Positions 21,660 to 28,187 of a stretch of 64,000 nucleotides of DNA are shown one piece after another. Location of the stretch: positions 1-64,000 of the forward strand of contig JANJUX010000043.1 of the NCBI GenBank assembly GCA_024710355.1, written 5' to 3'. Position 1 is the stretch's first letter. Each line of letters begins with the position of its first letter. The notes below the pieces were generated by a model. It was not told the origin of the DNA. It did no database searches and was given only the letters and a program-made list of their open reading frames with translations. The stretch comes from Candidatus Rifleibacteriota bacterium. Its GTDB lineage: Bacteria; Muiribacteriota; Ozemobacteria; Ozemobacterales; Ozemobacteraceae. The position numbers and the translations under genes are program-made.

Positions 21660-21697
21660 ATTCCCGCCTGTATCCTCTGGGGCATAAACGCGGGAAT
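21660..21697. repeat. REP-like inverted repeat
   Basis: ATTCCCGC at 21660-21667 and its exact reverse complement GCGGGAAT at 21690-21697 flank a 22-base loop and are followed by GAC. This resembles the ATTCCCGC/GCGGGAAT palindromic elements dispersed in many bacterial genomes. It lies between the second giant gene and its lipoprotein gene; the first cassette has no spacer there. No second copy was noticed in the window. Confidence 0.45.
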
Positions 21698-21751
21698 GAC
21701 GTGGATTACGCAAGTGTAATGAAATCTGCTGGGCAGACTGGAGATAGAAAT

Positions 21752-22435
21752 ATGAACAAAAGAATGATCGTGCTGGTTGCAATATTATCCATCATAATGA
21801 TTGCCAGCGGCTGCGGCAGCGGTGGTGGCAGTGGCAGATACACCATTCCGCCCGAAATACCAACTCCTGGAACCGGAGGTGGCGGTGGCGGCGGTGGCGG
21901 AACCGGTGAAACCGATATCGACGCGCTGATACTGTCAGGTTGGGAAGACTTCAAATATGGTGCTTACAGCAGTGCCATCAATAAATTCAATCAGGCCCTG
22001 ACCTCGACAGCGATATCGAATACCCAGAAAATTGAAGCTTACAATGGTCTTGGCTGGTCTTTGACCAGATCAACGGGTGTAGAATCGGGTTTTTCTGCCT
22101 TCTCTCAGGCGGCTACCACCAACAACGAATCGAGAGTCGGGCTGGCAGCGGCATTGATTCAGCGCGGTCAGAAAGATGGCTTCGCCCAAGCAGTCAAACT
22201 TCTTGAAGAAGTCGGCCTGCGGGAAAATTCGACAACCTTCAGCGCCAAAAACCCGATCGGGGTTAGTAATGCCGAAGCGCACGCCATGCTTGCCTGGTGC
22301 TACTTCTGGACAGGAGACACTGCCAGAGCCGCTACCAAGATCAATTTTGCACGCAGCATCGAACAGTCCAACGACAGTTCGGTGACCCAGATCTACAATT
22401 CTCTTGTCGCTCTCGGGCTGAAGTTTAACAACTGA
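21752..22435 (+). CDS. TPR-like lipoprotein with poly-Gly linker, second copy
   Basis: 227 residues from the ATG at 21752. An in-frame start at 21701 would add 17 residues, but GGAG about 8 bases before 21752 and the signal sequence starting there favour the shorter form. The lipobox ends I-A-S-G-C, followed by G-S-G-G-G-S-G-R, a proline stretch and a run of nine glycines. The C-terminal region has TPR-like helices with N-x-L-G-W and E-A-H-A-M-L-A-W-C-Y-F-W. The layout and C-terminal residues match the lipoprotein at 10752-11528, so this is the second half of a duplicated two-gene cassette. Inferred role: lipid-anchored partner of the giant protein upstream. Function unknown. Confidence 0.85.
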   Translation: MNKRMIVLVAILSIIMIASGCGSGGGSGRYTIPPEIPTPGTGGGGGGGGGTGETDIDALILSGWEDFKYGAYSSAINKFNQALTSTAISNTQKIEAYNGLGWSLTRSTGVESGFSAFSQAATTNNESRVGLAAALIQRGQKDGFAQAVKLLEEVGLRENSTTFSAKNPIGVSNAEAHAMLAWCYFWTGDTARAATKINFARSIEQSNDSSVTQIYNSLVALGLKFNN

Positions 22436-22451
22436 ACCACACACACGATTT

Positions 22452-22494
22452 TTGCCGGCCCCTGCATCAGATGCAGGGGCCGGCAACGTTTTTA
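22452..22494 (+). terminator. Strong Rho-independent terminator
   Basis: A perfect 16-bp stem (22452-22467 pairs with 22471-22486) with a CAG loop, very GC-rich, followed by CGTTTTTA. It ends the second giant/lipoprotein transcript, so the PorV-like gene downstream should have its own promoter. Confidence 0.9.
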
Positions 22495-22572
22495 GAGCAT
22501 AACCGCGCGGACAAGGATAGTAACAGGATGTCGCGAATGCATGGCCGCCACGGGATTGTGCGCGGCCAGGCC

Positions 22573-22600
22573 AACGACAACGACAACGACAACGACAACG
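22573..22600 (+). repeat. AACGAC tandem repeat in the leader of the PorV-like gene
   Basis: Four exact copies of AACGAC plus a partial fifth (AACG) lie about 110 bases upstream of the PorV-like start codon. The frame through the repeat is open and continuous with the downstream gene, but a clear signal peptide starts only at 22711, so this is most likely untranslated leader. Confidence 0.85.
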
Positions 22601-22710
22601 AAGAAAAATACTTTGTCTTCAAAAAAAATTCAAAAAAATTCATTCATAAAATCAACTTCTCTGCCGAAAGGATAGATAACCAGTTCTATCGACTTGTAAG
22701 GGGAAACAAT

Positions 22711-23703
22711 ATGAAAAAGGTTTTAAAAACCCTCTTCCTGGTAGCTCTCAGCCTGGGCACCATGGGTACCGCCTTCGCCGAATCTGCCGGCCAGGCAGGT
22801 GCATATCTCAAGATGGGTGTCGGCGCCAGAGCGCTCGGCATGGGCAGTGCATTCACCGCCCTTGCCGACGACTCGACCGCCTCATTCTGGAACCCGGCCG
22901 GTCTGGCCCGCCTGCAGAAAAACGAAGCTTCGTTCATGCATGCCGACCTGACCATGGACCGCGAGTACAACTTCTTCAACTACGCCCATATCCTCAAGGA
23001 TAAAGACGGCAAGAGCAAAGGCGTTGTCGCCCTCTCACACATGAGCTTCGGCGTCGACGGCATTCCCGAAACCCGCCTGGCAACGCTGGTTAGAAACGCA
23101 GACGGAACTACCAGCCCCGCAAACAATAATGAACCCGCAACCAGACCGGACCAGTCGTATAAAGAAGGCGAAAACGTCTACATTTTCGGCTATTTCAAAG
23201 ACAGCGAAAAGAACACCTTCGGTTCTTACGCCCGCCGACTTTCTGATAAATTTTACGGTGGCGTCAACGTCAAATACCTGAAACAGGAACTGTTCACCAA
23301 TTCGGCCAGTACCTGGGGCCTTGATTTTGGCTTCATGTATGAAAGCAGCGAAAAGACCACCATCGGCCTTACCTTCAGGGATCTTGGTGAGAACATGGAC
23401 TGGGACACTGCCTCTGGTCATTCAGACAAAATTCCGACCACCACAACTATCGGTATCGCCCACAAAGCCAACGAAAAGCTGACCCTGGCCGCTGACATCA
23501 ACAAAGTTCAGGACATGGACGCCAAACTGTTCGCCGGTGCTGAATGGTGGCTGCAGGATTATGCTGCACTGCGGCTCGGCTCACATGACGGCGATCTCAC
23601 CCTCGGTGCCAGCTTCAAGCTCGACACCTGGCGCTTCGACTATTCATTCGCCGATGAAACTCTCGGTGACGCGCACCGCATCTCTGCTTCGAAACAATTC
23701 TGA
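22711..23703 (+). CDS. PorV/PorQ-family outer-membrane protein
   Basis: 330 residues. The start at 22711 is chosen because AGGGG lies about 8 bases upstream and a Sec signal peptide begins there (basic start, hydrophobic core, cleavage after A-F-A). The mature N-terminus carries the family's A-G-A-Y-L-K-M-G-V-G-A-R-A-L-G-M-G-x-A-F-T-A-L-A-D-D pattern and F-W-N-P-A-G-L. The rest alternates beta-strand residues and ends in a phenylalanine (S-K-Q-F), as outer-membrane barrels do. Known for the family: FadL-like barrels; PorV itself carries T9SS substrates to the attachment complex, but many homologues occur outside T9SS. Its place directly after two giant proteins with T9SS/FlgD-like C-termini is suggestive. 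Confidence 0.85.
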   Translation: MKKVLKTLFLVALSLGTMGTAFAESAGQAGAYLKMGVGARALGMGSAFTALADDSTASFWNPAGLARLQKNEASFMHADLTMDREYNFFNYAHILKDKDGKSKGVVALSHMSFGVDGIPETRLATLVRNADGTTSPANNNEPATRPDQSYKEGENVYIFGYFKDSEKNTFGSYARRLSDKFYGGVNVKYLKQELFTNSASTWGLDFGFMYESSEKTTIGLTFRDLGENMDWDTASGHSDKIPTTTTIGIAHKANEKLTLAADINKVQDMDAKLFAGAEWWLQDYAALRLGSHDGDLTLGASFKLDTWRFDYSFADETLGDAHRISASKQF

Positions 23704-23730
23704 CGTTTTACTCATAACCCCGTTACAAGC

Positions 23731-23776
23731 CCTCGTCTTTCTCTTGCATTCAAGAGAAAGATGAGGTAGTTTTAGA
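23731..23776 (+). terminator. Rho-independent terminator after the PorV-like gene
   Basis: CCTCGTCTTTCTCTT (23731-23745) pairs with AAGAGAAAGATGAGG (one G-U pair) across a short loop, followed by TAGTTTTAG. It isolates the PorV-like gene from the STAS gene. Confidence 0.8.
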
Positions 23777-23815
23777 GCCTTAACGGAAATTAATGCCGGG
23801 AGGAACAAAATCAGC

Positions 23816-24160
23816 ATGGAAATCAAAATTGATTTAAGACCAAAGGGAAACAACATCACTCTGGTTGTATTACGCGGCGAAATAGGCACCGAAACAGTCA
23901 ATCAGCTCAAAGACAAAATGGAAGCCATAGTCAACGAAGGCAAGAACCGCCTGGTAATGGACTTTAGCGATGTCAGCTACCTTAACAGCATGGGTCTCGG
24001 AGTAATCGCGGGTACCCTCAAGAGAGTCAAAAAAGAAAACGGCGACTTAAAGCTTTTGAATCTTTCTCCCGCGGTCAGAGAATTGCTTGAACTGACCAGA
24101 CTGACCAAGGTTTTCGAAATTTTCGATTCTGAAGAAAGCGCTATCAAAAGCTTCAGTTAA
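23816..24160 (+). CDS. STAS-domain anti-sigma-factor antagonist-like protein
   Basis: 114 residues, a single STAS domain of usual length. GGAGGA lies about 10 bases before the ATG. The D-F-S-D-V-S-Y-L-N-S-M-G-L-G-V-I segment (about residues 49-64) is the conserved STAS region containing the serine that partner kinases phosphorylate in SpoIIAA/RsbV-type proteins. No anti-sigma kinase, sigma factor or phosphatase gene is adjacent, so the partner is unknown. The stop is followed after 33 bases, in the same frame, by the shikimate dehydrogenase gene, which suggests co-transcription. It could also be a single-domain regulator unrelated to sigma factors. Confidence 0.85.
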   Translation: MEIKIDLRPKGNNITLVVLRGEIGTETVNQLKDKMEAIVNEGKNRLVMDFSDVSYLNSMGLGVIAGTLKRVKKENGDLKLLNLSPAVRELLELTRLTKVFEIFDSEESAIKSFS

Positions 24161-24193
24161 GCCTCTGATTCCCTGTCAGAAAAAACCCGCACC

Positions 24194-25069
24194 TTGCTGA
24201 ACAGAAAAAATAATTTTCCTTCAATAACCGGTTCGACCAAGGTATTTGGCCTGATCGGCAATCCGGTTTCCCATTCCCTCAGCCCGGAATTCTGGAACGC
24301 CGCCCTGGCGGCCACAGGAATCGACGCGGTTTATCTTGCGTTTGAGGTTGCTGAGGCCGAGACAACCGCCGCGCTGGCCGGGCTCTCATCTCTAAATGTC
24401 TGTGGCATCAATGTTACCAGACCTCTCAAACAGCAGGCCAGCTCTTTTTGCCGGCTGCTGCACGAACCGGCGCGGTCGACCGGTGTCGTCAACACCATAA
24501 AATTCGGAAAAATCGGCGGTGAAGGCTGGAACACCGACGTAACTGGCCTGCAACGTATTCTGGCCCGTATCCATAAGGCATCAGGCTGTATAACCATCCT
24601 GGGAAGCGGAGCTTCTTCCGTTACCGCGCTCTGGGCATTGAAATCAGGCCAGCCGCGAAAAATTTTTCAGATAGCCAGAAAGTTTTCTGAACAATACGGG
24701 TACCAGATCAGTGACGATTTTATCAAAAATAAGCACTGCCCTGCCGATATGGCAATTACCAGGCTTGCCTGGAATAATAAAAACTTTGCGTATGCGCTTG
24801 AAGAATCTGATATAATCATCAACACTACCCCACTGGGATGGTCCTCCGAAGATTACATTCCCGAATTCGACAAACATCTCGACAAAGGAAAAGTTTTCAT
24901 CGACTTCAACTATGCACCGGACTCAAAGCTGGTTGCATCAGCCAGGAACCGGGGTTGCGTTGTGATTGACGGGCGTGAACTGCTGTTTGAGCAGGGCATT
25001 GAATCATTCAGCCTGCTGACCGGCAGAGAAGCTCCGGCAGATGTTATCAGAAGCTGTATCTATTCCTGA
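24194..25069 (+). CDS. aroE: Shikimate 5-dehydrogenase
   Basis: About 291 residues, family length 270-290. It reduces 3-dehydroshikimate to shikimate with NADPH in aromatic amino acid synthesis. Visible motifs: S-H-S-L-S-P (residues 26-31, substrate binding), N-V-T-R-P-L-K with catalytic Lys79, N-T-D with Asp115, a glycine-rich nucleotide loop (G-S-G-A-S-S) near 136, N-T-T-P-L-G, and a C-terminal F-E-Q-G-x-x-S-F helix. The start is uncertain: the TTG at 24194 gives the best length, but no clear ribosome-binding site is seen and no ATG or GTG is well placed. Identity is firm; the first 15 residues are not. Confidence 0.85.
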   Translation: MLNRKNNFPSITGSTKVFGLIGNPVSHSLSPEFWNAALAATGIDAVYLAFEVAEAETTAALAGLSSLNVCGINVTRPLKQQASSFCRLLHEPARSTGVVNTIKFGKIGGEGWNTDVTGLQRILARIHKASGCITILGSGASSVTALWALKSGQPRKIFQIARKFSEQYGYQISDDFIKNKHCPADMAITRLAWNNKNFAYALEESDIIINTTPLGWSSEDYIPEFDKHLDKGKVFIDFNYAPDSKLVASARNRGCVVIDGRELLFEQGIESFSLLTGREAPADVIRSCIYS

Positions 25070-25080
25070 TCATGTTATTC

Positions 25081-25109
25081 TTGATAATCACGACAATTTG
25101 AGGCATTAT
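25081..25109 (+). promoter_or_regulatory. Putative sigma70-type promoter for pilB
   Basis: TTGATA (25081-25086), a 17-base spacer, then CATTAT (25104-25109), 34 bases before the pilB start codon. Five of six and four of six matches to consensus. Confidence 0.5.
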
Positions 25110-25142
25110 TTCTGGTAAAGAAATAAGGAAGGAACTGCAGAA

Positions 25143-26963
25143 ATGAATCAATCTCTGCCTGCACAGCCAGGAGCACCAGCAGGGGCCGGCGCCGGCGCCC
25201 CACCAGGTCCACCCACCCCAAAATCTGCGGCTGCAACTTCGATTCTTTCCAAGAAAATGCGCCTTGGCGATGCGCTTATTTCCGAAGGTCTGATCAATGA
25301 AGAACAGCTGCAGCAGGCACTCGCTCTCCAGAAAAAGAGCGGGAAGCGCCTTGGTGCAGTTCTTGTCGAAATGCATCTGGTCACTGAACAGGATATCGTT
25401 CAGATCCTGTCGAAACAGCTGCGCATCCCATTCATCGACCTGTCAAACTACCTGATCGACCCGGTTATCGCAAAACTGGTGCCTGAGCATATTGCCAAGC
25501 GCCACATGCTGATTCCGATCAACAAGGTCGGCAACAAGCTCACCGTTGCCATGGTCGACCCGCTCAACATTATCGCAATCGATGATATCCAGCTGATGAC
25601 CGGCCTGATGGTAAAACCGGTCGTCGCTACCCATACCGACATCAACAAAGCCCTCCAGGATGCCTACGGTGCCGTCGCCCAGCAGGACAAACTGATGGAC
25701 GACCTCGAAGATATCGGCCATACCGACGACGAAGACCTCGACGGTCTTGGCGAACTTGGCGAAAACGATGCACCGATTATCCGTCTCTGCAACCTGGTTA
25801 TTTCTCAGGCCGTACAGAACGGGGTTTCGGATATTCATATCGAGCCGTTCGAAAAGGAACTGCGCATCAGATACCGCCAGGACGGCATGATGTTCACTGC
25901 GATGAACCCGCCGAAAAAGGCTACTGCGGCGATCACTTCGCGTATCAAGATCATGTCGTCTCTGAACATCGCTGAAAAGCGTCTGCCACAGGACGGACGC
26001 ATCAAGATCAAAGTTGCCAACCGCATGATCGACCTTCGCGTTTCGGTTCTGCCGGTTATCTGGGGCGAAAAGATCGTTATGCGTATTCTTGACCAGACTT
26101 CACTGAAGGTCAACCTCGAAGACCTCGGTTTCGAGCCCAAAACCCTCGAACGCTTCAAGGGAGGCATTGCTTCGCCATACGGCATCATTCTGGTTACCGG
26201 CCCCACAGGCTCGGGCAAAACCACAACCCTTTATTCGGCACTTACGTCGGTCAACTCGATCGACACCAACGTCATGACTGCCGAAGACCCGGTCGAATAC
26301 ATGCTGCACGGCGTCAATCAGGTGCAGTGCAAACCCGAAATCGGCTTGACGTTTGCCGCAGCCCTGCGCTCGTTCCTGCGCCAGGATCCGGATGTAATCA
26401 TGGTCGGCGAAATTCGCGACTTTGAAACTGCCGAAATCGCCATCAAGGCATCGATGACAGGCCATCTGGTTCTTTCGACCCTGCACACCAACGACGCTCC
26501 GGGTACAATCGGCCGTATCGTCAACATGGGTATCGAACCTTTCATGGTTACCACCTCGGTAATTCTGGTTCAGGCCCAGCGTCTCGTGCGCAAAATCTGC
26601 AAAGACTGCAAATTCGAAATCAAGCCAAGGGCTGAACAGATCAGTCAGTTTGGCATTACTCCCGAATTGATTCGCCGTATCGATCTGCCACACATCAATG
26701 AAAAGAACATGTTGTTCTACAAGGGCAAAGGCTGCGAATCGTGCAACAACTCGGGCAGCCGCGGCCGTATCGGCGTATACGAAGTAATGATGATGTCTGA
26801 ACGTCTCAGAGACATCATTCTCAACGGTGGCTCGACCGATGACATCAGACGCCAGGCGATTGAAGAAGGCATGCTGTCATTGCGCGAATCGGCTCTGCGC
26901 AAAGCTCTTACCGGCATGACATCACTTGAAGAAGTAGTTCGCGTCACCATGGGTGAACACTGA
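25143..26963 (+). CDS. pilB: Type IV pilus assembly ATPase PilB (GspE family)
   Basis: 606 residues. This cytoplasmic hexameric ATPase drives pilin polymerisation. A Pro/Ala/Gly-rich N-terminus (about 1-35) precedes an MshEN domain (about 36-190). The ATPase core has Walker A G-P-T-G-S-G-K-T at 353-360, an acidic Walker B region D-P-D-V-I-M-V-G-E-I-R-D near 415-426 and a histidine box H-L-V-L-S-T-L-H-T-N-D-A. A zinc-binding tetracysteine is formed by C-K-D-C (about 486-489) and C-E-S-C (about 530-533). AAGGAAGGA precedes the ATG. pilT follows 37 bases downstream. No PilC platform gene is in the window. The tetracysteine and MshEN favour the extension motor over a retraction ATPase. Confidence 0.95.
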   Translation: MNQSLPAQPGAPAGAGAGAPPGPPTPKSAAATSILSKKMRLGDALISEGLINEEQLQQALALQKKSGKRLGAVLVEMHLVTEQDIVQILSKQLRIPFIDLSNYLIDPVIAKLVPEHIAKRHMLIPINKVGNKLTVAMVDPLNIIAIDDIQLMTGLMVKPVVATHTDINKALQDAYGAVAQQDKLMDDLEDIGHTDDEDLDGLGELGENDAPIIRLCNLVISQAVQNGVSDIHIEPFEKELRIRYRQDGMMFTAMNPPKKATAAITSRIKIMSSLNIAEKRLPQDGRIKIKVANRMIDLRVSVLPVIWGEKIVMRILDQTSLKVNLEDLGFEPKTLERFKGGIASPYGIILVTGPTGSGKTTTLYSALTSVNSIDTNVMTAEDPVEYMLHGVNQVQCKPEIGLTFAAALRSFLRQDPDVIMVGEIRDFETAEIAIKASMTGHLVLSTLHTNDAPGTIGRIVNMGIEPFMVTTSVILVQAQRLVRKICKDCKFEIKPRAEQISQFGITPELIRRIDLPHINEKNMLFYKGKGCESCNNSGSRGRIGVYEVMMMSERLRDIILNGGSTDDIRRQAIEEGMLSLRESALRKALTGMTSLEEVVRVTMGEH

Positions 26964-27000
26964 TAAATATACAACAGACAATTAACTAAGGAGTGCGGCG

Positions 27001-28062
27001 ATGTTTGTCCTGAACGATCTGCTGAATCTGGTCATTGAAAATGGCGCATCCGACCTTCACATTACGGTAGGCACCCCGCCGGTAATCCGTGTTGACGGTG
27101 AACTCATACAGACCGACCTTGATGTTCTCACCCCCATGGACACAAGATCGCTGATCTATAATATGCTGACCGCCGAACAGCAGAAAGAATTCGAAGAAAA
27201 TTTCGAACTCGATCTTTCATACTCTGTTCACGGTTTTGGCCGCTTCCGCGTTAACGTCTACAAACAGAGAGGCTGCATCGGCGCCGCCTTCCGAATTATT
27301 CCGACCAAGATTCCGACACTCGAAGAACTTCGCCTGCCCGAAAAACTCCGCGATTTCACCCGCATGCGCAAGGGTCTGGTTCTGTTCACCGGCCCCACCG
27401 GCTCAGGTAAATCGACCTCACTGGCCTGTCTGATCAACATCATCAACGAAACCAGACGCTGCCACATCATGACCATCGAAGACCCGATCGAATACCTGCA
27501 TTACCATAAGCGTTCGGTCGTCAACCAGCGCGAACTGCACATCGACACCAAGTCTTTCGACGAAGCCCTCAGACGCGTTCTTCGCGAAGACCCCGACGTC
27601 ATTCTCGTCGGCGAAATGCGCGACCTCGAAACGGTATCGGCCGCCTGCACCATGGCCGAAACCGGCCATCTGGTTTTCGGCACCCTGCACACCACAGACG
27701 CCGCCCAGACAATCAACCGTATTATCGATATGTTCCCGCCGCACCAGCAGGGCCAGATACGTTCGCAGCTCTCTTTCGTTCTGCGCGCTGTAATCGCCCA
27801 GCAGCTGCTGCCGGTCGCCAGCGGTAAAGGCCGCGTCGTCTGCAACGAAATTCTCGTCGGCAATCCGGCAGTCGCCAACTGTATCCGTGAACAGAAAATT
27901 TCAGGTCTGTATACAGTTATGCAGACCAGCCACGAAGAAGGCATGCTGACTTTCGAAATGTCATTGCGCGACCTGTATCTGCGCGGCGATATCACCCTCG
28001 AAGAAGCCATGGTACATACCATGCACCCGAAGGAACTCGAAAGAATGCTCAAGAGCGCCTGA
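27001..28062 (+). CDS. pilT: Type IV pilus twitching motility ATPase PilT
   Basis: 353 residues, the usual PilT length. This motor drives pilus retraction (twitching, DNA uptake). Motifs: Walker A G-P-T-G-S-G-K-S at 131-138; E-D-P-D-V-I-L-V-G-E-M-R-D near 196-208; H-L-V-F-G-T-L-H-T-T-D-A; and a C-terminal A-I-x-x-Q-x-L-L-P segment typical of PilT. AAGGAG lies about 7 bases before the ATG. It is transcribed with pilB upstream; the pilin gene is 8 kb downstream on the same strand. The 125 bases after it show nothing recognisable. Confidence 0.95.
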   Translation: MFVLNDLLNLVIENGASDLHITVGTPPVIRVDGELIQTDLDVLTPMDTRSLIYNMLTAEQQKEFEENFELDLSYSVHGFGRFRVNVYKQRGCIGAAFRIIPTKIPTLEELRLPEKLRDFTRMRKGLVLFTGPTGSGKSTSLACLINIINETRRCHIMTIEDPIEYLHYHKRSVVNQRELHIDTKSFDEALRRVLREDPDVILVGEMRDLETVSAACTMAETGHLVFGTLHTTDAAQTINRIIDMFPPHQQGQIRSQLSFVLRAVIAQQLLPVASGKGRVVCNEILVGNPAVANCIREQKISGLYTVMQTSHEEGMLTFEMSLRDLYLRGDITLEEAMVHTMHPKELERMLKSA

Positions 28063-28187
28063 CAAAACTGCTGGCGCGGCCGGCGTAATTTTATGTTGAG
28101 CCCCATACTCGCCTCATTCGACCATCTGGGTCACCATGCCATGTCTGCTGCTGGCCAAATTGAACCCGATACAGCCGAGAACAATCT

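Noticed and set aside
22488..22498. GTTTTTAGAGC as a CRISPR-type repeat
   Set aside because: Only two loose copies 1.3 kb apart, no spacers and no cas genes.
22471..22710. N-terminal extension of the PorV-like protein encoding an Asn-Asp repeat
   Set aside because: The open frame runs through the terminator stem of the previous gene, and a normal ribosome-binding site and signal peptide begin at 22711.
23816..24160. STAS protein as the MlaB subunit of the Mla transporter
   Set aside because: It is over 30 kb from mlaEF, on the other strand, and looks like an anti-sigma-factor antagonist with its conserved serine motif.
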